The notes below the pieces were generated by a model, which worked only from the letters and a program-made list of their open reading frames with translations, was not told the DNA's origin and did not search any database. Source: Candidatus Thorarchaeota archaeon SMTZ1-45 (GTDB lineage: Archaea > Asgardarchaeota > Thorarchaeia > Thorarchaeales > Thorarchaeaceae). From it: a stretch of DNA of 45,099 nt. The DNA lies in NCBI GenBank assembly GCA_001563335.1, contig LRSL01000063.1:1-45099 (forward strand), written 5' to 3'. The position numbers and the translations under genes are program-made. Positions 31,186-39,564 of the stretch are shown here, piece after piece; positions within the stretch are counted from its first letter, which is position 1; every line of letters starts with the position of its first letter.

Positions 31186-31628
31186 TCCTTAGTGAGGTCA
31201 AGGACAATCTTTACTACATCTTTCACGTACCCAGGACAGACTTTCTCAAATGTTCCATCTTGCATTGCTTTATCGTGTTGAGCTTTATCAGCCATCTGAA
31301 TGCCAGTTAGCTTATCGCAAATAATTGATCCATTCTTTTCTTGAAATCTTCGAATGAATTCCTCTGTGGATTCATATGTCATTGTTTTATGCTTTTTAAC
31401 ATCACCAACTCTCTTTCCATTGATGACACCAAGAGCAGCTACTGCTCCTGAAACAGCTCCACAAATATGACCTTGTAAACCGATACCACCACCAAAACCT
31501 GCAGCAAGATTGAAAATCTCATTGAAATCCATCCCCTTTATCTCGAGTACGGATTTCATCACTGATTGAGCACAGTTATAATCTGTTGAGAAGTATTTCA
31601 TTGAGAGTTTAACAGCATCATCTATCAT
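31182..31628 (-). CDS. C_GCAxxG_C_C family protein
   Basis: 148 residues with the pattern that names this family: DYNCAQSV (C19), then AAGFGGGIGLQGHICGAVSG (C56 in GxxCGAxxG), then two later cysteines (C104 in SIICDKL and C131 in EKVCPGYV). The conserved cysteines probably bind a metal cluster or a redox ligand; the function is not established. Partly related to split-Soret-cytochrome-associated domains. Its stop overlaps the start of the LLM enzyme, so they are likely translated together and may work on one redox substrate (inference). Confidence 0.8.
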   Translation of the reverse strand: MIDDAVKLSMKYFSTDYNCAQSVMKSVLEIKGMDFNEIFNLAAGFGGGIGLQGHICGAVSGAVAALGVINGKRVGDVKKHKTMTYESTEEFIRRFQEKNGSIICDKLTGIQMADKAQHDKAMQDGTFEKVCPGYVKDVVKIVLDLTKE

Positions 31629-31728
31629 AGGCTGAACTAGAAATCAACCACCATAATAGGTTTCCGAGAATCCAAATCTTGCTCTAAAAGAAATTGATTT
31701 GGAATGATGGATGCTATATTGCTATGCA

Positions 31729-32166
31729 ATGAAAGAATATCCTAAACAAATTAGTCTGCAAGAAGTTTGGGTGCATTTTGAAGGGTTCCCCTTGGCTCAT
31801 CTAGCAACCGTTGAGGGAAATCAACCAAGGGTTCGTCCTATGTCTCTTATTTCAATCGAGAACAGACTATGGTTGGCGACAAAAACTGAGTGGGATAAAG
31901 TAGGTCAAATAATAGCAAACAACAAAGTAGAATTCACTGTGGCTCCACTAAGTAAGAATGGGACAGGGAGTATCCGAGCCACTGCGATAGCGGTTGTTAT
32001 AAAAGATAGAGAAACTAAGCAAAGACTCTCTCTTGCAATTCCTTGGTTCAATCAATATTGGATTGATTCAGATGATCCGAATTTCACGTTGATTAAATTG
32101 GAACCTACTAGAATGCTTTATGATCATCCATCAGACCGCAGAAAATACACAGTTATTCTTACATGA
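31729..32166 (+). CDS. PNPOx-like FMN-binding protein
   Basis: About 145 residues matching the split-barrel pyridoxamine 5'-phosphate oxidase-like family: FEGFPLAHLATVEGNQPRVR, PMSLISIENRLWLATKTEWD, KVGQIIANNKVEFTVAP. These proteins bind FMN or F420 and act as small reductases or oxidases. The catalytic specificity cannot be inferred. ATG 31729 precedes the natural N-terminus of the family; an ATG at 31711 is also in frame. Convergent with the membrane winged-helix gene, overlapping by 8 nt. Confidence 0.7.
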   Translation: MKEYPKQISLQEVWVHFEGFPLAHLATVEGNQPRVRPMSLISIENRLWLATKTEWDKVGQIIANNKVEFTVAPLSKNGTGSIRATAIAVVIKDRETKQRLSLAIPWFNQYWIDSDDPNFTLIKLEPTRMLYDHPSDRRKYTVILT

Positions 32167-32638
32167 TTTTGGATGGCGGATTTGCTCTACTTATCATAAT
32201 CCATCCCGCAATCAAGACCGCCATGCCCAGTATCAATACTGCACCTCCTACATGTTCCATTATTGCCTCGAAAGCTACTAAACTCCGCGAAATATAGCCA
32301 GCTATCATAATCACGATTCCAGTGATGAAAATAATCTTGGGGATTGTTGTGTCCCTTTCCTCTATAAAGAACCCTTCATCCTTGACTATCGCTACTGGTG
32401 CATCTGATACTTTTACTTCAGATAGGAAAAATCGTTGACCATCAGGTGCGAAAGAACCAATTAGTGTTCCCTCATCCACAAGCTCCTTCAACACTGAACG
32501 AACTAGATTCTCTTCAGACCCAGATATGTCGCTTATCATACTTAGTAGACTAATCCTGTTCTCTACTACAATCTGGTAAACTTGAGCCTTTAGGTCTGGT
32601 GCAGTAGAATGATTTGCTGAAGATTCGTCAATTATCAT
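32159..32638 (-). CDS. Winged-helix protein with two C-terminal membrane helices
   Basis: About 159 residues. The N-terminal 80 residues read as a winged helix (VYQIVVENRISLLSMIS, ENLVRSVLKELVDEGTLIGSF, GQRFFLSEVKV). Two helices follow: IIFITGIVIMIAGYI and GGAVLILGMAVLIAGWIMI. Such membrane-bound DNA- or protein-binding proteins are common in archaea. ATG 32638 is preferred: TTATATACTT on the minus strand at about 32668-32677 is 30 nt upstream, consistent with a nearly leaderless transcript. Convergent with the PNPOx-like gene. Confidence 0.6.
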   Translation of the reverse strand: MIIDESSANHSTAPDLKAQVYQIVVENRISLLSMISDISGSEENLVRSVLKELVDEGTLIGSFAPDGQRFFLSEVKVSDAPVAIVKDEGFFIEERDTTIPKIIFITGIVIMIAGYISRSLVAFEAIMEHVGGAVLILGMAVLIAGWIMISRANPPSKIM

Positions 32639-32667
32639 GATAAATCCCATGACAAAACGAAGCAAGA

Positions 32668-32678
32668 AAGTATATAAT
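32668..32678 (-). promoter_or_regulatory. TATA box of the membrane winged-helix gene
   Basis: On the minus strand TTATATACTT ends about 30 nt before the ATG at 32638. The remainder of the gap to the BMP gene (about 32680-32934) shows no gene; no clear TATA box for the BMP gene was found. Confidence 0.4.
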
Positions 32679-32934
32679 TCAAAGGCACTGCGCAGGCTCT
32701 CACAAAAGGGTCACATAAAGGGGACTCAATAGGAGTACACCTTGTTTTACTTTTACATCTGTTTGAACAATTGACTGATAAAATTGCATATTCGTTATAA
32801 TAAGCTCAAAAATAACAAATGTGTATCAAGGGTTAGAAGAGGCTTTTTTAGTAGGTTTGTTAAATCCACGGATAACACAAATCTGAAATACTCAGAACAT
32901 GTGTTTCTATTCAACTCTTTTGGAGTGGAGAGAA

Positions 32935-34056
32935 ATGGAACAAAGAACAACAGCAGTTGTGATAATCATAATCCTAATCATTGGCATGGGTGCTGTGATC
33001 TTTTTGGGTCCGATGCTCTTCCCAGCTCCTGCTAAAGTCGCAATAATTTTAGGGACTGGAGGAAGAGGTGACCTAAGCTTCAATGATGGGACTTATGCTG
33101 GAGCAGTAAGAGCCAGGGCGGAGTTAGGCTGGAATTTTGACTATGCCGAACCAGACCAAATCTCCGAATTCGAAGGATATCTTAGGGATTACGCAGCGGC
33201 TGGTACATATGAAATCATCATATGCGGTAGTTTCGATCAATCTGACGCATTGACTGCAGTTGCAGCAGACTACCCGAACCAGACGTTTGCTATTATAGAT
33301 AATGTCGTTGTTGCGCCAAATGTACGCAGTTGTGTATTCCAAGAACATCAAGGCTCAGCTCTGGTTGGTGCACTTGCAGGTCTAATGACACAAACTGACA
33401 AAGTAGGCTTCATTGGCGGCGAGGACATGTGGTTGATCCACAGGTTCGCAGCTGGCTATGTGTGGGGTGCGAATTACACAAATCCGGGTGTAAACTTCAC
33501 AGTGCAATATACTAATAGCTGGATTGACACTGCAGTAGGCCAAAATCTAGCTGATGCAATGCATGCATCTGATGTTGATATTATCTATGCAGCTGCAGGC
33601 AGATCTGGTCTTGGTGCTTGGACTGCTACAAGAAACAAAATAAGTGCAGCAACAAATACAACGAATCTCTGGATGATAGGAGTCGATTCCCCACAGATGT
33701 GGTTTGGAACATCTAGTTACGACGATCCTACGGCAGCAGCTGCCCCAACATTTGCTCTTACTAGCATGTTGAAGAGAGTCGACGTGGCTTGTTTCGACGC
33801 GATCAAAGACACCCATGATGGCACTTTGAATAGTACAACTGGTACCATCGAGACCTACAATCTTTCCAATAATGGTCTTGGTTGGGAGATAAATGGTCTT
33901 CAACCATTCAGTAATTTAACTGAAACATACACATTGGTTGAGTATGACCCACCACTACTAGAGCTTCCACAGTCATGGATTACTCAAATCAATAATTTGA
34001 AGGCAGCTATAATTGCTGGAACTGTGACTGTACCAGATACTATATATTGGACCTAG
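32935..34056 (+). CDS. BMP-family ABC transporter substrate-binding protein
   Basis: About 373 residues. A hydrophobic N-terminal helix (AVVIIIILIIGMGAVIFLG) without a lipobox cysteine should act as an uncleaved membrane anchor. The type I binding fold follows: VAIILGTGGRGDLSFNDGTY, IICGSFDQSDALTAVAADYP, VGFIGGEDMWLIHRFAAGY, and a DxxYAAAGRSG-type strand near residue 212. The GGxxDxSFN(D/Q) signature marks the BMP (basic membrane protein) family, whose characterised members bind nucleosides or purines. ATG 32935 has GGAGTGGAGAG upstream. First gene of the transporter cluster and followed by a terminator. Confidence 0.85.
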   Translation: MEQRTTAVVIIIILIIGMGAVIFLGPMLFPAPAKVAIILGTGGRGDLSFNDGTYAGAVRARAELGWNFDYAEPDQISEFEGYLRDYAAAGTYEIIICGSFDQSDALTAVAADYPNQTFAIIDNVVVAPNVRSCVFQEHQGSALVGALAGLMTQTDKVGFIGGEDMWLIHRFAAGYVWGANYTNPGVNFTVQYTNSWIDTAVGQNLADAMHASDVDIIYAAAGRSGLGAWTATRNKISAATNTTNLWMIGVDSPQMWFGTSSYDDPTAAAAPTFALTSMLKRVDVACFDAIKDTHDGTLNSTTGTIETYNLSNNGLGWEINGLQPFSNLTETYTLVEYDPPLLELPQSWITQINNLKAAIIAGTVTVPDTIYWT

Positions 34057-34062
34057 TGAAAT

Positions 34063-34098
34063 AGAGAGGCTTATGCCTCTCTTTCCTACTTTTTTTTC
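34063..34098 (+). terminator. Terminator between the BMP gene and its ATPase
   Basis: AGAGAGGC and GCCTCTCT form an 8-bp perfect stem with a 4-nt loop (34063-34082), followed by TTCCTACTTTTTTTT. It starts 7 nt after the stop codon. Partial read-through here would give more binding protein than transporter subunits. Confidence 0.75.
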
Positions 34099-34160
34099 CA
34101 TGCATATTGGGCAGAGATAAATAGGAGTGAGCTGCTTCTCAATCAAACTGGACTGCCATT

Positions 34161-34168
34161 AAGGAGGT
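34161..34168 (+). promoter_or_regulatory. Strong Shine-Dalgarno serving an ATC codon
   Basis: AAGGAGGT, the best ribosome site in this region, lies 6 nt before ATC at 34175. An in-frame TAA at 34160-34162 excludes any farther-upstream start, and there is no ATG/GTG/TTG between the stop and codon 34. Confidence 0.7.
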
Positions 34169-34174
34169 CTAACA

Positions 34175-35767
34175 ATCTACGCAGTAGAGCTTGAGAATAT
34201 CTCGAAGACCTTCCCCGGAGGAGTTGAAGCAAACAAGAATATCACCCTAAGGATTCGTGAGGGTGAAGTTCATGGTTTGCTAGGTGAGAATGGCGCGGGG
34301 AAGTCGACATTGATGAATATTCTGTACGGATTTCTCTCCAAGGACACTGGGAGGATAATCATCAAGGGAGAGGAAGTTGAGCTCCATTCTCCTCAAGATG
34401 CCATTATCAGAGGTGTTGGTATGGTACATCAACACTTCAAGCTTATTCCACCTTTGACTGTGACAGAGAATGTCATTCTCGGTCTTGAACCAGTTCTCAG
34501 GAGAGCAAGAGCTGAGAAACTCACAGGAGCAAAGCAGTTGTCTTCTCTTCTGCCGATTGATTTTAAGGGTGCAGCTGATAGAATTCAGAAAATTGCAGAA
34601 GAGAATGGTATGCAAATCGATCCAAAGACAAAAATCCAAGACCTTTCTGTTGGACTTCAGCAGAGAGTCGAAATTATCAAGACGCTTTACAGGAATGCTG
34701 ACATTCTGATTCTTGATGAACCTACATCAGTTCTGACACCTCAAGAAGTTGATGACCTCTTTTTGACTCTAGAACGGTTCAAAGAGAGTGGTAGAACAAT
34801 AATTCTAATCACACATAAGTTGAGAGAACCAATGGCACTAGCTGATAGAATCAGCGTTCTTCGTGACGGAGAACTGGTTGGGACTGTAAACAAAGAGGAC
34901 ACCTCGCCAGAAGCCTTGGCGAAAATGATGGTTGGAAGACCTGTGGTATTTAGGGTCGAGAAAAGTCCCGCTACACCTGGTGATGTAGTTCTTTCAGTCG
35001 ATAACTTAACAGTTCGAAACAAAAGAGGAGTAATGGCAGTTAAGGGTATTAATCTAGAAGTTAGAGCTGGAGAAATTTTTGGTATAGCTGGAGTTGAAGG
35101 TAATGGCCAAACTGAACTCATTGAGTCAATTGCAGGCTTAATTAAACCAGTTGGTGGAAGAATCCTACTCAATGGGCGTGACATAACAGGAGTAAATCCA
35201 AGAGAAGTCAGGGAAGCTGGTATTAGTCATATACCTGAAGATAGGCACAAACGAGGACTTGTACTTGGTTTTACAATTGTTGAAAACAGTACTTTAGGAA
35301 GACATTACAAATCTCCCTTTGCGACAGGTCCTGCCAATCAGTTAATAGACTTGTCTCAAGCTGACCATTTGGCAGATAGACTTGTTGATACCTACTCGAT
35401 CAAAGTAGGAGACATCCATAACTTAGCTAGTACACTATCTGGGGGCAATCAACAAAAAGTCATAGTTGCAAGAGAACTGGCTGCGAATCCAAAACTGATA
35501 CTTGCAGCTCAGCCAACTCGAGGACTCGATGTTGGGGCAACGGAGTATATTCATAATGTTCTCGTTTCGATGAGAGATGCAGGTGCTGCAATCCTACTTG
35601 TGTCAGCAGAGTTAGACGAAGTTTTGAGTATGTCGGATCGCATCGGTGTAATATTTGATGGCCAAATTATTGCAGTGAAACATCCAAGCGATACAACTGC
35701 TCAAGAGCTTGGGTTGTTAATGGCAGGGCACAATGCTGGTTATTCTGCAGAGGAGGCGGTAGCTTGA
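34175..35767 (+). CDS. BMP-type (nucleoside-like) ABC transporter ATPase, apparent ATC start
   Basis: About 530 residues when translated from ATC 34175. Two nucleotide-binding domains in one chain, as in sugar and nucleoside importers. Domain 1: A-loop strand YAVELENISKTFPGGVEANK, Walker A LLGENGAGKSTLMN, VHQHFKLIPPLT, signature LSVGLQQRVEI, Walker B LILDEPTSVLTP. Domain 2: degenerate Walker A GVEGNGQTEL (Lys missing, usual for this family), signature LSGGNQQKVIVARE, Walker B region LILAAQPTRGLDVGA. A start at TTG 34277 would remove the A-loop and first strands. The stop overlaps the permease start (TTGA). Confidence 0.88.
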   Translation: MYAVELENISKTFPGGVEANKNITLRIREGEVHGLLGENGAGKSTLMNILYGFLSKDTGRIIIKGEEVELHSPQDAIIRGVGMVHQHFKLIPPLTVTENVILGLEPVLRRARAEKLTGAKQLSSLLPIDFKGAADRIQKIAEENGMQIDPKTKIQDLSVGLQQRVEIIKTLYRNADILILDEPTSVLTPQEVDDLFLTLERFKESGRTIILITHKLREPMALADRISVLRDGELVGTVNKEDTSPEALAKMMVGRPVVFRVEKSPATPGDVVLSVDNLTVRNKRGVMAVKGINLEVRAGEIFGIAGVEGNGQTELIESIAGLIKPVGGRILLNGRDITGVNPREVREAGISHIPEDRHKRGLVLGFTIVENSTLGRHYKSPFATGPANQLIDLSQADHLADRLVDTYSIKVGDIHNLASTLSGGNQQKVIVARELAANPKLILAAQPTRGLDVGATEYIHNVLVSMRDAGAAILLVSAELDEVLSMSDRIGVIFDGQIIAVKHPSDTTAQELGLLMAGHNAGYSAEEAVA

Positions 35768-37275
35768 CCGAAGAATCACCGGAAGAGGAATATGTCAATA
35801 AAAAGGGTGGATTCAATCTAAGAGTAATTTATGACAGAATAATTGGTAAGCTGAGTGACCCCTCATTCCATAAAACAGCCATCTGGTCGACTGGTTCAAT
35901 TATTTTAGCTCTGGTGGTCGCAGCAGTTGTAATGGTTATGACTGGATACAATGTGGGACTAGCATTTCTCACACTTCTATGGGGCGCTATCACTCAATTC
36001 GACAGAGTCCTTTTCTTTGGAACACCCCTTATCTTCACAGGACTATCAGTGGCATTGGCTTTCAAGTGTGGTCTTTTCAATATCGGTCCTGAGGGGCAGC
36101 TCTACATGGGTGCTATGGCTGCAGCCATTGTTGGGTATATGTTTTCACTTCCAATTGTGATACATCAGTTGACAGCCTTGCTGTTCGGCGCGTTTGCTGG
36201 GTTTCTATATGGATTACTTCCTGGCATTCTGAAAGCCTATAGAGGCACTCATGAAGTAGTCACAACCATGATGATGTCATATTCAGCTCTATTGTTTACG
36301 GCGTGGCTAGTTGCCTATCCCCTGAAAGATACAACTCAAACACTAGACCGAACTCCGGAAATATTAGCTACCGCAGAACTCCCAAAGCTGCTTGGACCCT
36401 TTCTCAACCTTAGCCTAATTATTGCAATATTAGCTGTGATTGGGGTTGACTACTTAATCAACAGGACAGTTCTGGGATATGAAATGAGAGCCGTTGGTCA
36501 AAATCCAACTGCCGCTGAAACTGCAGGTGTTAATCCAAAGAAAAATATTGCACTAGCGCTTGGCATCGCAGGTGCATTAGCGGGATTAGGTGGTTCAGGA
36601 GAGATACTTGGATATCACCATTTGTTCCAAGATAATTGGTCAACAGGGCTTGGATGGGATGGAATCACTGTAGCTGTTCTTGGAAATAACAATCCATGGG
36701 GTGTTCTGGCAGGAGCTATATTCTTTGGAGCCCTGCGAGCAGGAGGAATTCAAATGCAACGAATAGCTGGAGTGCCACTAGAGATGGTGAGGGTCATTCA
36801 AGGTTTAATTGTGCTATTCGTAGCAGCCCCGAGAGCAATAGATTGGCTTTCAAAAAGAGGGGTTGATTACGCTATATGGCTAAAAAGGGATCGCGTCCCA
36901 GCATTAGTACACTTATGTACTAGCGGCATAGCGGGTGCTTCCGCAATTATCTGTCTAACTGTGTTTGGTTCTTTCTCGACAATGATGGAGGCAGGAGTAG
37001 TCGGATCAGGTGGCTCAGTGACTTTATTGCTATTTCTTACTAGTCTAATCAGTATTTATGCATTAATTGAACTACTCATGAGAAAACCACGAGGCCTTAT
37101 ACTGTTAGTCTTTGCAGCCATAGAATGGCTATTAATTTCAGCAATGGGATATGTGGCAAGAAGTATGGTCATAGTCGGACAGAGTCTTGTCTTTGGGGTT
37201 GTAATGCTATTAATGGTAGTTCTGGTTGTGAAAGTCTTTCCAGAAACCCCTGTGGATTCAGGAGGTGACAATTAA
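35764..37275 (+). CDS. BMP-type ABC transporter permease 1, with long C-terminal membrane extension
   Basis: 503 residues. The first 370 match the larger permease of this transporter type: cytoplasmic N-terminus, then helices such as FFGTPLIFTGLSVALAFKCG (with LFNIGPEGQLYMGA), HEVVTTMMMSYSALL, the EAA-like loop GQNPTAAETAGVNPKKNIAL and PWGVLAGAIFFGALRAGG. After residue 375 about 125 further residues contain four more hydrophobic segments, which ordinary members (about 350 residues) lack. TTG start at 35764 overlaps the ATPase stop; GAGGAGG lies 7 nt before it. Confidence 0.85.
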   Translation: MTEESPEEEYVNKKGGFNLRVIYDRIIGKLSDPSFHKTAIWSTGSIILALVVAAVVMVMTGYNVGLAFLTLLWGAITQFDRVLFFGTPLIFTGLSVALAFKCGLFNIGPEGQLYMGAMAAAIVGYMFSLPIVIHQLTALLFGAFAGFLYGLLPGILKAYRGTHEVVTTMMMSYSALLFTAWLVAYPLKDTTQTLDRTPEILATAELPKLLGPFLNLSLIIAILAVIGVDYLINRTVLGYEMRAVGQNPTAAETAGVNPKKNIALALGIAGALAGLGGSGEILGYHHLFQDNWSTGLGWDGITVAVLGNNNPWGVLAGAIFFGALRAGGIQMQRIAGVPLEMVRVIQGLIVLFVAAPRAIDWLSKRGVDYAIWLKRDRVPALVHLCTSGIAGASAIICLTVFGSFSTMMEAGVVGSGGSVTLLLFLTSLISIYALIELLMRKPRGLILLVFAAIEWLLISAMGYVARSMVIVGQSLVFGVVMLLMVVLVVKVFPETPVDSGGDN

Positions 37276-38225
37276 TGCAAACTGGAGATCCTATGCTAGA
37301 ATTACTAGGTTGGTTGCTGAAAGCAACATTACAGATGGCTACTCCTCTTGTTCTGACAGCTCTTGGAGGAATGTTTTCAGAGCGCACGGGAGTGGTAAAC
37401 ATCGGTTTGGAAGGTATGATGCTAGTAGGAGCTTTCTCAGCAGTTGCTGGAACATATTATTCAGGTAGTCCATGGCTAGGGTTGATAATTGCAGTTCTTG
37501 CTGGCGGAGCTTTAGCTGGAGCACATGCTATTGTTTGTGTCAAGTTCAAAGGAAACCATATTGTGAGTGGAACAGGCATTATTCTATTTGGAATGGGTTC
37601 AACAACACTAGGTCTTCAAGTGGTGTGGGGGAAGCAGGGACTATCTGATTCTGTTGAAAGGATTCCTGAAGTCGTAATTCCCCAGATACAGGGTGTACCA
37701 ATGCTTGGAACTGCTTTTGGTTCTCTTTCTCCCCTAATCTACTATATGTTCATCATAACCGTGCTGAGTTGGTATGTACTCTATCGTACACCATTTGGCC
37801 TCAGAATAAGAGCAGCGGGAGAGGATCCGAGCACACTTGATGCAGCAGGTGTAAGCGTCGAGTGGACTCGAGTGATTGGTGTCATAATTAGTGGATGTCT
37901 AGCAGGTCTTGGTGGTGCATATCTAAGCATTGGTTTCGAGAATGCTTTCGGAAAGGGAATGACAGCAGGGAAAGGATTCATTGCATTAGCTGCACTCATC
38001 TTTGGGAACTGGACACCCATAGGATGTTTCCTTGCTGGAATCTTCTTTGGGTTTGTCACAGGATTGCAGTTTGTTATTCCTATCCTGGCACCCGGTCTAG
38101 TAACACTGACTAATCTTGTGAAGATAATTCCATATGCTCTAGTAATTGTCGCCCTCGCAGGAATAAGAAGATCAATACCGCCTAAGGGAATAGCAATTCC
38201 ATACGAGAAGGAGAAGAAGGCATAG
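37275..38225 (+). CDS. BMP-type ABC transporter permease 2
   Basis: 316 residues with about nine helices. Recognised by MATPLVLTALGGMFSERTGVV followed by NIGLEGMMLVGAF, the FKGNHIVSGTGIILFG segment, and the EAA-like loop GEDPSTLDAAGVSVEWTRVI. It pairs with permease 1 to form the channel. The ATG overlaps the previous stop by one base (TAATG), so translation is coupled. Ends 55 nt before the NUDIX gene. Confidence 0.87.
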   Translation: MQTGDPMLELLGWLLKATLQMATPLVLTALGGMFSERTGVVNIGLEGMMLVGAFSAVAGTYYSGSPWLGLIIAVLAGGALAGAHAIVCVKFKGNHIVSGTGIILFGMGSTTLGLQVVWGKQGLSDSVERIPEVVIPQIQGVPMLGTAFGSLSPLIYYMFIITVLSWYVLYRTPFGLRIRAAGEDPSTLDAAGVSVEWTRVIGVIISGCLAGLGGAYLSIGFENAFGKGMTAGKGFIALAALIFGNWTPIGCFLAGIFFGFVTGLQFVIPILAPGLVTLTNLVKIIPYALVIVALAGIRRSIPPKGIAIPYEKEKKA

Positions 38226-38280
38226 TAGTCTGAAGATTCAATGAGTAGTATAGACTACAAGGCTAAAGGTGTATCCTGTG

Positions 38281-38742
38281 ATGAAATCTCATCCAGTAAG
38301 ACCTAAAGCTATCTGTATCATTCGAAATGAATCAAGAATTCTTCTGGAGTATTCAAAATCGCCTACAGAGGAAGACATCTTTTACATACCTTTGGGAGGA
38401 GAAATCAAATACGGAGAATACGGTGAAGAGACTGTCCGAAGAGAAATTCTTGAGGAGATTGGGGCGGAGATTGATAATATTCGTTATCTTGAAACCATTG
38501 AAAATATCTTCAAGGCAAAGAGCGATGTTGGTCATGAGATAGTTCTTGTCTTTGAAGCTGATTTTGTTGATAAGACATTTTATGAAAAAGATGTCATCAG
38601 AGGTCTAGAACGGGAAATCACACCTCCTCTACCTATCATAGCATTTTGGAAGACAATAACAGAAATTGAACAAGAAGGTATTCCATTATATCCTGATGGA
38701 TTGAAGGAGCTTTTGTTAAAACACCCAAGTAATAATACATGA
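38281..38742 (+). CDS. NUDIX hydrolase
   Basis: About 153 residues. The NUDIX box is complete at residues 39-61 (GGEIKYGEYGEETVRREILE-EIG; GX5EX7REUXEEXGU). It follows strand FYIPLG, as usual. Substrates of the family include dNTPs, ADP-ribose, NADH and diadenosine polyphosphates. It is next to a nucleoside-type importer, so a nucleotide clean-up or salvage role is plausible but inferred. ATG 38281 is preferred with GGTG about 9 nt upstream; GTG 38269 would overlap that site. Confidence 0.8.
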   Translation: MKSHPVRPKAICIIRNESRILLEYSKSPTEEDIFYIPLGGEIKYGEYGEETVRREILEEIGAEIDNIRYLETIENIFKAKSDVGHEIVLVFEADFVDKTFYEKDVIRGLEREITPPLPIIAFWKTITEIEQEGIPLYPDGLKELLLKHPSNNT

Positions 38743-38848
38743 CCCTGAAAACAAGCTCTTTTAGCCTTACAATATCTATTAGTGTGTCATTGTGACAAAT
38801 AGCAATATTCAATTATCCAAAATAGTCTATTGTCAGGAGCTACATAAG

Positions 38849-39469
38849 ATGAACTTTGGAATCCCTGGTGATAGAAGCTACAAGCTTGTACTCATTGGAG
38901 ACGGAGCAGTAGGCAAGACCAGCATTCGAGAGCGTTATTTGGGGAAGGGATTCAAAAGAAGTCAGCTCGCAACAATTGGCGTTGATTTTGCACAAAAATA
39001 TACCACTTATAATGGAGTTAATGTCAGGCATATTATATGGGACCTTGCAGGTCAACCTTCATTCGCTAGTGTACGACGACACTACTATCAAGGTAGTAGC
39101 GCTATCCTCCTTGTTTATTCAGTAGTAGAAAGAGAGTCTTTTGATAATGCAAGTAAGTGGTTAGTGGAGGCTCACAAACATCTGCGAGGCAAAGAATGGG
39201 CAGGTTGGGAATGGTTTCCGACTGCCATAATAGGGAACAAGATAGATTTGAGAGAGTCAGGACAGTTCGAGGATATCGTATCGACTGAGGAAGGGCGAGC
39301 TTTTGCAGAACTCTTTTGTGAAAAACTCAAAGCGCCTGTGCTCTATAAAGAAACATCTGCTTTGACTGGAGAGAACATCAATGAAACCTTCTCTGATTTG
39401 ACTGGATTGATGTTCGAGGCGGATGAGAATAGGCTACCTAGACGTGTTGAAACTTCAAACAAAGAATGA
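38849..39469 (+). CDS. Ras/Rab-type small GTPase
   Basis: 206 residues from ATG 38849, which has GGAG 8 nt upstream (an in-frame GTG at 38792 lacks one). All five G motifs are present: G1 GDGAVGKTS (17-25), G2 T42 in ATIGVDF, G3 WDLAGQ (64-69), G4 NKID (130-133) and G5 ETSA (168-171). The TIGVDF switch I and WDLAGQ switch II are of the eukaryotic Rab/Ras type. A loop insert (LRGKEWAGWEWFP, about 112-124) precedes the G4 strand. There is no C-terminal prenylation cysteine, so membrane attachment, if any, must be by another route. Expansions of such GTPases are a hallmark of Asgard archaea. Confidence 0.9.
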   Translation: MNFGIPGDRSYKLVLIGDGAVGKTSIRERYLGKGFKRSQLATIGVDFAQKYTTYNGVNVRHIIWDLAGQPSFASVRRHYYQGSSAILLVYSVVERESFDNASKWLVEAHKHLRGKEWAGWEWFPTAIIGNKIDLRESGQFEDIVSTEEGRAFAELFCEKLKAPVLYKETSALTGENINETFSDLTGLMFEADENRLPRRVETSNKE

Positions 39470-39524
39470 TAAACAACGATTCTATCAATGAACTTACAAA
39501 ACATTGAATCTCTTCTACATGCCT

Positions 39525-39556
39525 TTTTTAAAAAGAAACGAGAGCTCTCGGCTCTC
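39525..39556 (-). terminator. Terminator between small GTPase and pepF
   Basis: GAGAGC and GCTCTC form a 6-bp stem around 5 nt (39540-39556). On the minus strand it is followed by GTTTCTTTTTAAAAAAGG; on the plus strand by TCCTTCTTTT. It may serve both convergent genes. Confidence 0.5.
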
Positions 39557-39564
39557 TCCTTCTT

